Shown: piece after piece, positions 9,852 through 18,153 of the stretch | Numbering within the stretch: the stretch's first letter is position 1 | How the letters are laid out: the number at the start of each line of letters is the position of its first letter | Source of the DNA: an uncultured Candidatus Saccharibacteria bacterium | GTDB taxonomy: Bacteria > Patescibacteriota > Saccharimonadia > Saccharimonadales > Saccharimonadaceae | Direction: 5' to 3' | Assembly (NCBI GenBank): GCA_946404685.1 | Contig: CAMJEK010000002.1 | Span: 1-48,020 of the forward strand | DNA: 48,020 nt | Made by a program: the position numbers and the translations under genes | Notes under the pieces: model-generated | Seen by the model: only the letters and a program-made list of their open reading frames with translations | Database searches by the model: none | What the model was told of the DNA's origin: nothing

Positions 9852-10457
9852 CTAAGGACGTTTTTTAAGCTCTTGGTAGTACTCTTCGTACTTTAGGTCT
9901 GCTTGCCAAACTTCCTCCGCACGCTCACGGAACCACGTAACCAGCTCCTCTCCGGCCTGGTTGTTTTTGTAGTTCATGACGTGCTCTTTTGAGCACCACT
10001 CATCCATTGCGGTCGTCCTGACCTGGAATTCGACGGTAACCATCTTAGTTCCGTTCGAGGTTGCAACGGCCACGCCCATGATGAGGTGGATTCCACGATA
10101 ACCGGATTCTTTCGGCGTTTCAACGTAATCCCGTTCTTCATAGAGGACAAAACCGGAGTTCTTTTTCAGGTATTCTACCACTTCCTTTATATTATGAAGG
10201 AAAGGTACAACTATCCTGAAGCCAGCAATATCTTTTATATTGTTAGCAACCGCTTCTTTGTCCTCGGGATCAATGCCTTTTCTTTGGCATTTTTCGAGGA
10301 AACTGTCCTCGGTCTTGATCCTGTTTGTTGTGCTCTTAATTGGCCAGTCAAGCTTTGGAAGACTAGCCTCTTTTTCGGATCGATAGATTTCTATGTTTGT
10401 ATCGACGTTTTTGATCGCCGAGCTGTATAGAAAGTTATCAATATATCGGTTTACCAA
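9852..10457 (-). CDS. Small alarmone synthetase (RelA/SpoT synthetase domain only), TTG start
   Basis: NRIKTEDSFLEKCQRKG, DIAGFRIVVPFLHNI, PKESGYRGIHLIM, VEFQVRTTAMDEWCSKEH; SD GGGAGGTGAT before TTG; in-frame upstream ATG is followed immediately by TGA. Confidence 0.85.
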   Translation of the reverse strand: MVNRYIDNFLYSSAIKNVDTNIEIYRSEKEASLPKLDWPIKSTTNRIKTEDSFLEKCQRKGIDPEDKEAVANNIKDIAGFRIVVPFLHNIKEVVEYLKKNSGFVLYEERDYVETPKESGYRGIHLIMGVAVATSNGTKMVTVEFQVRTTAMDEWCSKEHVMNYKNNQAGEELVTWFRERAEEVWQADLKYEEYYQELKKRP

Positions 10458-10595
10458 TCACATCACCTCCCTTATAGTTTTGGTACACCATTTATAATTA
10501 TAGCATACTTTGGCCTTTTTGTAAAGAGCATAAGCACGATAAATTGGGGTGGGGAAAGGTCCGTTTCGCCCCTTAAAAATTCGCCAACTTCATGC

Positions 10596-10666
10596 TATAA
10601 TGGGGGTAGTAAATTAACAGGGAAGACGGCAGATACGAGATAGGGGCTCATATCTGATGTTTTCCC
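10596..10666 (+). promoter_or_regulatory. pnp promoter -10 and structured 5'UTR hairpin
   Basis: TATAAT at 10596-10601; GGGAAGAC(10620-10627)/GTTTTCCC(10659-10666), CAGATA(10630-10635)/TATCTG(10651-10656), GAG/CTC inner stem. Confidence 0.75.
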
Positions 10667-10681
10667 AGAAAGGATTTTTTC

Positions 10682-12859
10682 GTGGATATTATTAATCCAA
10701 CAGGAAAACAAACACTTCGTGTTTCGACTGAGTGGCTTGGCCGCGAGTTGACGCTCGAAGTAAACCGTGTCGGGTTCCGCACCACATCGTCAGTCATGGT
10801 GACTTACGGTGACACCGTGGTTCTTGGGTCGGTCGTAGTTAGCAAAAAACCAGTAGTTCAGGATTTCTTCCCACTATCAATTGATTACGAAGAGAAATTC
10901 TATGCTGCAGGTAAGATTTCGGGTTCGAAATTTATTAAGCGCGAAGGAAAACCGGCTGATGAGGCAATTCTCGTTGGCCGTTTGATCGACCGCCCAATTC
11001 GCCCACTCTTTCCAAAGGGCTATCGCCAAGAGGTGCAGGTTGTTACAACCGTGCTTTCAATGGATCCAAACTTCCGCCCAGACTGTGTCGCTATGCTAGC
11101 AGCTTCTGCTGCTCTCATGAATGCTGGCGTGCCATTTGATGGTCCAGTTGCTGGTCTTCGTATTGGTCGTCTTGGTGGTGAATTCAAGGCCTTCCTCACT
11201 CCTGAAGAACGTGAAGAATCTCCACTTGATCTCGTGGTTGCCTGTAAAGATGGCAAGGTGATGATGGTTGAAGCTGGTGCTAAAGAAGTTCCAGAAGATA
11301 CTATTATCGAAGCCATGCACTGGGCAGTTGCTAATGTTCAACCAGCGCTCGATCTTCAACGCGAACTTGCCGAGAAGGTTGCTGCTCCAGCTCAAGAATA
11401 TGAATTACTTCTTCCTGATGAATCTCTTCAGGGCAAGGTTGATGAGTTCTGGGCTCGTGAGGGAATCGGCGAGAAAGCTCGTGGTAATGTGCTCGAACGT
11501 GCTGCTATTCTCGAAGAATTTGAGAACAAGATGCATGCTGAATTTGCCTTGGAACTTGGTGAAGGCGAAACTGATGAAGAAAAGGTGGCTGACTATGATG
11601 CTAGACTCCGTGCTGACTATTCACAAGCCTTTGAGCTTGCTAGGAACCACGAAGTTCGCCGTGCCATTATTGAGGATGGCGTGCGCCCAGATGGTCGTGT
11701 TTTGACCCAGGTTCGTCCACTTTCTTCACAGGTTGGCATTTTGCCACGTACACACGGTTCATCTCTGTTTACACGTGGTCTTACCCAAGCTATGAACATC
11801 GTTACGCTCGCTCCGCTCTCTTATGCACAAGAGCTTGATACGATGGAAGTAACTGATGGCAAGCGTCGTTACATGCATCATTACAACGCTCCTTCCTATA
11901 CGGTTGGTGAATGTGGCCGTCTTGGTTCTCCTGGACGTCGTGAGGTTGGTCATGGTTACTTGGCTGAGCGCGCACTTCTCCCTGTGCTTCCTTCTGAAGA
12001 AGAATTCCCATACGCAATCCGTTCAGTTACCGAAATTATGTCTCAAAACGGTTCAACTTCTATGGCTGCAACCTGTTCATCATGTCTTGCATTGATGGAT
12101 GCTGGCGTGCCTTTGAAGCGCCCAGTTTCTGGCGTAGCCATGGGCCTCATGGTTGATGTGCCTAAGGGACAGGAAATCACTTCTGATGATGTTGATAAAG
12201 CCTATGTCCTTACCGATCTTATGGACGCTGAGGACTTTGCTGGCGATATGGACTTCAAGGTTACTGGTACAACTGAAGGTATCACAGCTCTCCAGATGGA
12301 TATGAAAGTTCACGGTCTTCCTGTTGAAATCATGGAGAAAGCTATCAAACAATCTCATGATGGACGTATGTTCATTCTTGAGCACATGCTTTCAGTTCTT
12401 CCTGGTCCAAGGGAATCAATTTCGAAGTATGCTCCAATGATTGAGAAGTTGATGATTAATCCAGACAAAATCGGTGCTGTGATTGGTAAAGGTGGTGAGA
12501 TGATCAATAAGATTACCTCCGAAACCGGTGCTGAAGTTGATATTGATGATTCTGGTCTCGTGACGATTTCCGGCAAAGATCAAGAGAAAATCAAGAAAGC
12601 CCTTGATTGGGTGAGAAGCTTGACTGAGGAACCTGAAGTGGGGAAGATCTATGAAGGTACTGTCGTTACAATTAAAGACTTTGGTGCATTCGTGAATATC
12701 ATGCCTGGTATTGATGGTATGCTCCACATTTCACAAATTTCAGATAAGCGTCTTGAGAAAGTTACGGATGCTTTGCACGAAGGCGATAAGATTCGTGTCA
12801 GACTCGTAGCAATTGATGACAAGGGACGTTTGTCACTCTCGATGAGAAACCTAGATTAG
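10682..12859 (+). CDS. pnp: Polyribonucleotide nucleotidyltransferase (PNPase), GTG start
   Basis: Two RNase PH domains, KH (IGAVIGKGGEMINKITSETGAEVDIDD), S1 (GKIYEGTVVTIKDFGAFVNIMPGIDGMLHIS). Confidence 0.97.
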   Translation: MDIINPTGKQTLRVSTEWLGRELTLEVNRVGFRTTSSVMVTYGDTVVLGSVVVSKKPVVQDFFPLSIDYEEKFYAAGKISGSKFIKREGKPADEAILVGRLIDRPIRPLFPKGYRQEVQVVTTVLSMDPNFRPDCVAMLAASAALMNAGVPFDGPVAGLRIGRLGGEFKAFLTPEEREESPLDLVVACKDGKVMMVEAGAKEVPEDTIIEAMHWAVANVQPALDLQRELAEKVAAPAQEYELLLPDESLQGKVDEFWAREGIGEKARGNVLERAAILEEFENKMHAEFALELGEGETDEEKVADYDARLRADYSQAFELARNHEVRRAIIEDGVRPDGRVLTQVRPLSSQVGILPRTHGSSLFTRGLTQAMNIVTLAPLSYAQELDTMEVTDGKRRYMHHYNAPSYTVGECGRLGSPGRREVGHGYLAERALLPVLPSEEEFPYAIRSVTEIMSQNGSTSMAATCSSCLALMDAGVPLKRPVSGVAMGLMVDVPKGQEITSDDVDKAYVLTDLMDAEDFAGDMDFKVTGTTEGITALQMDMKVHGLPVEIMEKAIKQSHDGRMFILEHMLSVLPGPRESISKYAPMIEKLMINPDKIGAVIGKGGEMINKITSETGAEVDIDDSGLVTISGKDQEKIKKALDWVRSLTEEPEVGKIYEGTVVTIKDFGAFVNIMPGIDGMLHISQISDKRLEKVTDALHEGDKIRVRLVAIDDKGRLSLSMRNLD

Positions 12860-12880
12860 TTTCTGTGATACAATTGGGGT

Positions 12881-15217
12881 ATGAAGAGACTCGTAATTAT
12901 TGATGGGAAGTCGGTGTTCTATCGGGGTTATTATGCGATGGGGGCGTTATCGCTGCCTGATGGAACACCTACCGGAGGTATCTACGGGTTTGCTGCGATT
13001 GCGATGGAGATCGTAAAGCGGCTCAATCCTTATCAAGTGGTGGTGGCTTGGGACTCGAAGACATCTACCGCAAAGCGTAAAGCGATATTTGCTGATTATA
13101 AGGCTGGGCGTGTGAAACCGGGCGCGGATTTTTATGCGCAGATTCCACCGCTTAAGGAGCTAATTGAGAATCTTGGCTGGGCATTTGTTGAGGTGGATGA
13201 GTACGAAGCCGATGATATTATCGGCACGCTCAGCCGCCAGGCGGATGAGACGCTGGATGCGACAGGGAAATGCGAGTATGAGACATTTATCGTGTCATCT
13301 GATCTTGATATGTTGCAAATTGTGGATGATAACACAAGAATGTATAGGCTGCTCAAGGGCTTTTCGGAAATCCAGGAGATTGACGTGGCTGAGGTGGAAG
13401 CTAAGTACGGCATCAAAAAGTCGCAGTTCTTGGATTTGAAGGCGCTAAAAGGCGATAATTCCGATAATATCCCGGGTGTGCCTGGAATTGGGGAGAAGGG
13501 CGCCGTGAAGCTCCTGAACGATTTTGGGACGCTTGATGGAATTTATGAGCATATCGACGAGATTAAGGGCGCAACACATGACAAATTAGTGGCGGGGAAA
13601 GAGTCGGCATACATGTCACTTAAGCTCGCGAAGATTATGTTTGATGCGCCAGTCGAGCTTTCTAAGATCCCGGCTTTTGAGCTTAATGCTGAAAAAGTGA
13701 TTAACGGTTTGAAGAAGCTTCGCTTCAACTCGCTCATCCGAAAGTTCGAATTGAACAAAAAAGTTATACAGGAAAAACAGGGGTCGGAAGACGATTCTGC
13801 GGCAAAAAATAGCGACCTACAAAATAGTGATTCAAACGCTGAGGATGCTGGTGAGTCTAGAACTGAACTTCTGCTCGACATGACTCCGGACGAAATGAAG
13901 GCGAAAATGTATGAGGATGAGGACTTTGCCAAAAGGATTCTTTCAGGCGAACTCTTTTCTTCTTTGAAGCCTGGAAACGTTCTAAACGATCTTGATTATC
14001 CGCTAGTGCCGGTGCTCTACAAGATGGAGAAGAAGGGCATGATGATTGATCGAGTCTATTTCGATAATCTTAAGAGTGAGTATGCGGCTGAGGTTTCGAG
14101 GAAAGAACGTGAGATTCAGCTGATGGCTGGAGTGGACTTTAATGTTAATTCACCGGTGCAGTTATCTGAGGTTTTGTTTGATAAGTTGGGTCTTCCTACA
14201 AAGGGAATTAAGAAGACTTCGCGAGGGTATTCAACGGGTGTAAAGGAACTTGAGAAATTGAAGAATGAGCACGCTATTATCCCGAGAATTACGGAATATC
14301 GCGAGGCGGCAAAGCTACTTTCTACCTATATTTTGCCAATGCCGGAGTTGGCAGATGAGAATAGTCGAATCCATACGACGTTTACACAGGGGGTGACGGC
14401 GACCGGTAGGCTCTCTTCGGTGAATCCGAATTTGCAGAACATTCCTGTTCGAACGGAAGAGGGGAAGCGTATTCGCGAGGGGTTTGTGGCGCCAGAGGGG
14501 AAGGTGTTGGTGTCGGCGGATTACTCGCAGTTTGAGCTGAGACTCGCGGCGGTGCTGTCTGGGGACAAGGCACTTACGGCAGACTTTAATTCTGGAATTG
14601 ATATTCATACTAAGACGGCTGCAGAGGCGTTTTATAGAGACGAAATCGCAAGGGGTATGAGCCTCGAAGAAGCGATGAGCAAGGTAACAAAACAACAGAG
14701 GCGAGCAGCAAAGGTGATTAACTTTGGGGTGCTTTATGGTATGAGTGCAAAGGGGCTTGCAGATGCGGCAGAGATGAGCATATATGATGCAAAACAGTTT
14801 ATTGAGCACTATTTTGAGCTTCGAGCTCCAATTAGAAAAAAGCTAGATGAGATTCTGAAACAGGCGCGCGAGAAAGGCTATGTTGAGACGTTCTTTGGGC
14901 GTCGTCGTTTGACGCCAGACGTTAAGGCGCCAAACTTCTTAGTGAGGGCGGCAGCAGAACGAGCAGCGGCTAACATGCCGATTCAGGGAACAGAAGCGGA
15001 CCTGATGAAGCGTGCAATGATTCGGGTGGATCAAAAATTGCCTGAGGGGGCAGAGTTAATTATGCAGGTGCACGATTCGCTCATAGTGGAATGTGATGAG
15101 GTGCTAGAAGAACAGGTCTCGAAGATTCTAAAAGAGACGATGGAGGGGGTAGCGCCAGAGCTTGATATAAAGCTTGCTGTTGAAGTAACAAGTGGGAGAA
15201 ACTGGGGGGAATTGTAG
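12881..15217 (+). CDS. polA: DNA polymerase I lacking the 3'-5' exonuclease domain
   Basis: N-terminal 5' nuclease (GDNSDNIPGVPGIGEKGAVKLL), polymerase motifs A (SADYSQFELRLAA), B (RRAAKVINFGVLYGMSAKGLA), C (QVHDSLIVEC). Confidence 0.95.
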   Translation: MKRLVIIDGKSVFYRGYYAMGALSLPDGTPTGGIYGFAAIAMEIVKRLNPYQVVVAWDSKTSTAKRKAIFADYKAGRVKPGADFYAQIPPLKELIENLGWAFVEVDEYEADDIIGTLSRQADETLDATGKCEYETFIVSSDLDMLQIVDDNTRMYRLLKGFSEIQEIDVAEVEAKYGIKKSQFLDLKALKGDNSDNIPGVPGIGEKGAVKLLNDFGTLDGIYEHIDEIKGATHDKLVAGKESAYMSLKLAKIMFDAPVELSKIPAFELNAEKVINGLKKLRFNSLIRKFELNKKVIQEKQGSEDDSAAKNSDLQNSDSNAEDAGESRTELLLDMTPDEMKAKMYEDEDFAKRILSGELFSSLKPGNVLNDLDYPLVPVLYKMEKKGMMIDRVYFDNLKSEYAAEVSRKEREIQLMAGVDFNVNSPVQLSEVLFDKLGLPTKGIKKTSRGYSTGVKELEKLKNEHAIIPRITEYREAAKLLSTYILPMPELADENSRIHTTFTQGVTATGRLSSVNPNLQNIPVRTEEGKRIREGFVAPEGKVLVSADYSQFELRLAAVLSGDKALTADFNSGIDIHTKTAAEAFYRDEIARGMSLEEAMSKVTKQQRRAAKVINFGVLYGMSAKGLADAAEMSIYDAKQFIEHYFELRAPIRKKLDEILKQAREKGYVETFFGRRRLTPDVKAPNFLVRAAAERAAANMPIQGTEADLMKRAMIRVDQKLPEGAELIMQVHDSLIVECDEVLEEQVSKILKETMEGVAPELDIKLAVEVTSGRNWGEL

Positions 15218-16197
15218 TGAATAAACAAGTTGAGATCTATCACGGCGCCAAGAAGGACGTGGTTTTTGATATTACTGGCGAGACGATTTGGGCAACTGAA
15301 GAACAGCTTTCGGAACTTTTTGATGTGGATCGTTCGGTCATAAACCGCCATATTCGCAACATTTACAGAGACGGCGAGCTAGACGAAAAGGCAACATGTG
15401 CAAAAAATGCACAAGTTCGAATGGAGGGGAATCGCCAGGTAGTGCGTGAGGTGAGGACGTTTAATCTCGACATGATTATTTCAGTGGGGTATCGTGTGAA
15501 CTCTAGAAAAGCGACCGACTTTAGGATTTGGGCGACCAGAGTGCTTAAGGCATATGTCGTGGATGGTGCGGCGATCAACAAAAAGCGTCTTGGCGAGCTT
15601 GATTCGAAGAAGTTGCAGGAGATTGAAGGGGCGCTTGGAATCGTGAAGCGCTTGATGGCCGAAAATGAGTTAGATGCCGACGAGGCGGGTGGCATTCTTG
15701 AGGTAATTTCGAAATATAGCCCGAGCTTTAAGGCGCTTAAAGAGTTTGATGAGGGCCATATTTCGCTTAGAGCGAAAAATCCAAGAGCGACAAGAATGCT
15801 CTCGAAAGAGGAGTGCATTCAGATTATCAAGAATCTTAAGAGAAGTGTTAAAGGGGATGAGTTGTTTGGCGAACCGAGGGGCGGGGCGTTTGATTCGTCT
15901 CTTAATGCCGTGTTCCAGACTTTTGATAATAACGACCTTTATCCGTCTGTGGCAGAGAAGGCGGCGAATCTTTTGTATCTCGTAATCAAGGATCATCCGT
16001 TTTTGGATGGGAATAAAAGAATTGGTGCACTCCTGTTTGTGGTGTTTTTGACGATCAACAGTTATCACTTAACAGAGAACGGTGAGACGAAAATCTCGGA
16101 TCGTGCCTTGACGGCTCTAGCGCTTCTGATTGCTGAAAGTAACCCATCTGAAAAAGAGCTAATTGTGGCATTAATCTGCAAGTTGTTGGAGAACTAG
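15217..16197 (+). CDS. RhuM-like protein fused to Doc/Fic domain
   Basis: N-terminal RhuM-like (TIWATEEQLSELFDVDRSVINRHIRNIYRDGEL...FNLDMIISVGYRVNSRKATDFRIWATRVLKAY); C-terminal HPFLDGNKRIGALLF. Confidence 0.88.
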   Translation: MNKQVEIYHGAKKDVVFDITGETIWATEEQLSELFDVDRSVINRHIRNIYRDGELDEKATCAKNAQVRMEGNRQVVREVRTFNLDMIISVGYRVNSRKATDFRIWATRVLKAYVVDGAAINKKRLGELDSKKLQEIEGALGIVKRLMAENELDADEAGGILEVISKYSPSFKALKEFDEGHISLRAKNPRATRMLSKEECIQIIKNLKRSVKGDELFGEPRGGAFDSSLNAVFQTFDNNDLYPSVAEKAANLLYLVIKDHPFLDGNKRIGALLFVVFLTINSYHLTENGETKISDRALTALALLIAESNPSEKELIVALICKLLEN

Positions 16198-16198
16198 G

Positions 16199-17047
16199 AT
16201 GCCGGAACTGCCTGAAGTTGAGACGATTAAGCGTGGGCTGATGAATTATATTTTGAACAAAAAAATTGTTCAGGTTGAAGTATTTGAGGGAAAGTCGGTC
16301 AAGAATGGGGAACTTACCTCTGTTACTGGTGCGAAAATTACCGGCCTTAGGCGCTTTGGAAAAGCACTTGTGATTGACCTTGATAATGGTATTTCTTTGA
16401 TGGTGCACCTTAGAATGACGGGACAATTGATTTGGCGTGGGAAGGAAAATTTTGCTGCGGGGCACCCAAGCGAGAACTTTGTGGCTGAGCTTCCGAATAA
16501 GCAAACGCGGGTTGTGCTGAAATTCGAGGATGGGGTGCTTTATTTTAATGACCAAAGGAAATTTGGATTCTTTAAAATCCTTAAAACCTCGGAAGTCGAA
16601 AACGACGAGTTCATTAGGAAGCTTGCAAAAGAGCCATGGAAAATGGAAGCTAAGGAACTATACGATAAGTGTCAGCGACATGCGAAGGCACCGATTAAAG
16701 CGGTGCTTCTTGATCAGACGATTATTTGTGGACTAGGGAATATTTATGCGGATGAAGCACTGTTCTTCGCTAAGGTGCACCCGGCGACGAAGGCGGGAAC
16801 GCTAAGTGAAAAGCAGGTGGCGTTGATTCTCGAGGGGGCGAGAGAAGTGATGCAGGCCTCAATCGATTCGGGCGGCTCGACAATGGCAACTTATGTGAAG
16901 GCGGATGGCACGCGAGGGGATTACCTGGAGAAATTTGCAAAGGTCTTTAGAAGAGACGGCATGCCATGCCCAAGATGCGGTACAATAATAGAAAAGATTC
17001 GTGTGGTAGGGCGAGGCACGCATATCTGTCCGGAGTGTCAAAAATGA
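16199..17047 (+). CDS. mutM: Formamidopyrimidine-DNA glycosylase
   Basis: MPELPEVETIKRGL; C-terminal zinc finger CPRCGTIIEKIRVVGRGTHICPECQK. Confidence 0.97.
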   Translation: MPELPEVETIKRGLMNYILNKKIVQVEVFEGKSVKNGELTSVTGAKITGLRRFGKALVIDLDNGISLMVHLRMTGQLIWRGKENFAAGHPSENFVAELPNKQTRVVLKFEDGVLYFNDQRKFGFFKILKTSEVENDEFIRKLAKEPWKMEAKELYDKCQRHAKAPIKAVLLDQTIICGLGNIYADEALFFAKVHPATKAGTLSEKQVALILEGAREVMQASIDSGGSTMATYVKADGTRGDYLEKFAKVFRRDGMPCPRCGTIIEKIRVVGRGTHICPECQK

Positions 17048-17649
17048 TTAGATTGTTTTATGGTGATGATCGTCTCAAATTAAAAGAGGAAGCTAAAAAG
17101 ATTCTGGGGGAGAATTATGAGGTGCTTGAAGGTGTAAACATTCAGACTTCTGATATGCCGAGTATTTTTTATGGCGCTTCGCTTTTTAATGATAAGCGCG
17201 CGATTCTGATTACGGACCTTGGCGAGAATTTGGATGCCTTTGAGAAGCTGGATAAATATCTTGATACTCCACACGAGGTGGTTCTTATTGAATCAAAATT
17301 AGATAAGCGAACGGTGGCCTACAAGGCAATCAAAGACAAGATTGAGATTAAAGAATTTAAAGTCAAAGAGGCGATTGATCCATATCTCACCTTCAATATT
17401 TTGAAGACGGCGAAAAAGGATGGGGCGCGTGCCGTGAAGATGCTTGAAGAAATTGAAGAAGACCATGACCCGATGATGATTTTGGGTGCGTTTGTTTCGC
17501 AGGCGATTCGTGATTATAGTGCAAAGCAGGGAACAAAAGAAAAGAGAGTTCTCGAAGAACTCTCTAAACTTGATCTTTTAATGAAATCTAGCTCTATTCA
17601 GCCGTTTTCTTTGCTGAAGTCTTTTTTGCTGCAGGTTTCTTTGCTGTAG
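17044..17649 (+). CDS. holA: DNA polymerase III delta subunit-like protein (short)
   Basis: MIRLFYGDDRLKLKEEAKKIL..., ALITDLGENLDAFEKLDKYL, LGAFVSQAIRDY; ATGA overlap with mutM stop; supplied ORF extends upstream in error. Confidence 0.7.
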   Translation: MIRLFYGDDRLKLKEEAKKILGENYEVLEGVNIQTSDMPSIFYGASLFNDKRAILITDLGENLDAFEKLDKYLDTPHEVVLIESKLDKRTVAYKAIKDKIEIKEFKVKEAIDPYLTFNILKTAKKDGARAVKMLEEIEEDHDPMMILGAFVSQAIRDYSAKQGTKEKRVLEELSKLDLLMKSSSIQPFSLLKSFLLQVSLL

Positions 17650-17977
17650 CTTTTGCAGCTGGTTTTTTAGCGGCTGGTTTGGCAGCTGGTTTAGCGGCAG
17701 CTTTTGGAGCAGCTTTTTTGGCAGCTTCGAACTTGACGCCAGCTTCTTTTGCGATTTTTGCAAGAGCAGCTTTGCGACGGGAAGTAGTGTTCTTCTTCAA
17801 AAGGTCTTTTTTGACGGCTTTGTCGTATTCGCTTTGAGCTTTAGCTAAAGTTTCGGCGTTTGGATTTGCCTTGAAAGCTTTAACAGCGGCCTTGATGGCT
17901 TTCTTGATTTCGACGTTGTGCTCAGTGCGCTTGATAGCTTGGCGAGCAGCCTTTTTTGCGGATTTAATAATCGGCAT
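17594..17977 (-). CDS. rpsT: 30S ribosomal protein S20 with Lys/Ala/Pro-rich C-terminal extension
   Basis: MPIIKSAKKAARQAIKRTEHNVEIKKAIKAAVKAF..., tail AAKKAAPKAAAKPAAKPAAKKPAAKATAKKPAAKKTSAKKTAE. Confidence 0.92.
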   Translation of the reverse strand: MPIIKSAKKAARQAIKRTEHNVEIKKAIKAAVKAFKANPNAETLAKAQSEYDKAVKKDLLKKNTTSRRKAALAKIAKEAGVKFEAAKKAAPKAAAKPAAKPAAKKPAAKATAKKPAAKKTSAKKTAE

Positions 17978-18017
17978 TTAGGATTCCTATAGATTAAATA
18001 TTAATAACTTTCGAAGT

Positions 18018-18046
18018 ATTATATCTTATTTTTGCATAAAAGTAAA
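18018..18046 (-). promoter_or_regulatory. rpsT promoter
   Basis: Minus strand TTTACT-N17-TATAAT. Confidence 0.7.
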
Positions 18047-18095
18047 GCAGTTAAATTATACGAGTACGGAAAAATGATTTATCTTGAGAGTCCTC

Positions 18096-18124
18096 TTTAC
18101 AAAACATAAAACTTATGCTAATAT
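18096..18124 (+). promoter_or_regulatory. Promoter of DHH-like gene
   Basis: TTTACA (18096-18101)-N17-TAATAT (18119-18124); overlaps the upstream ATG at 18115, so start at 18154 is preferred. Confidence 0.7.
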
Positions 18125-18153
18125 TAACGGGTAAACAAGGTTCAAAAACAAAA

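Noticed and set aside
18115-18153. Upstream ATG start of the DHH-like gene (MLILTGKQGSKTK)
   Set aside because: ATG overlaps the predicted -10 promoter element, so cannot be in the transcript.
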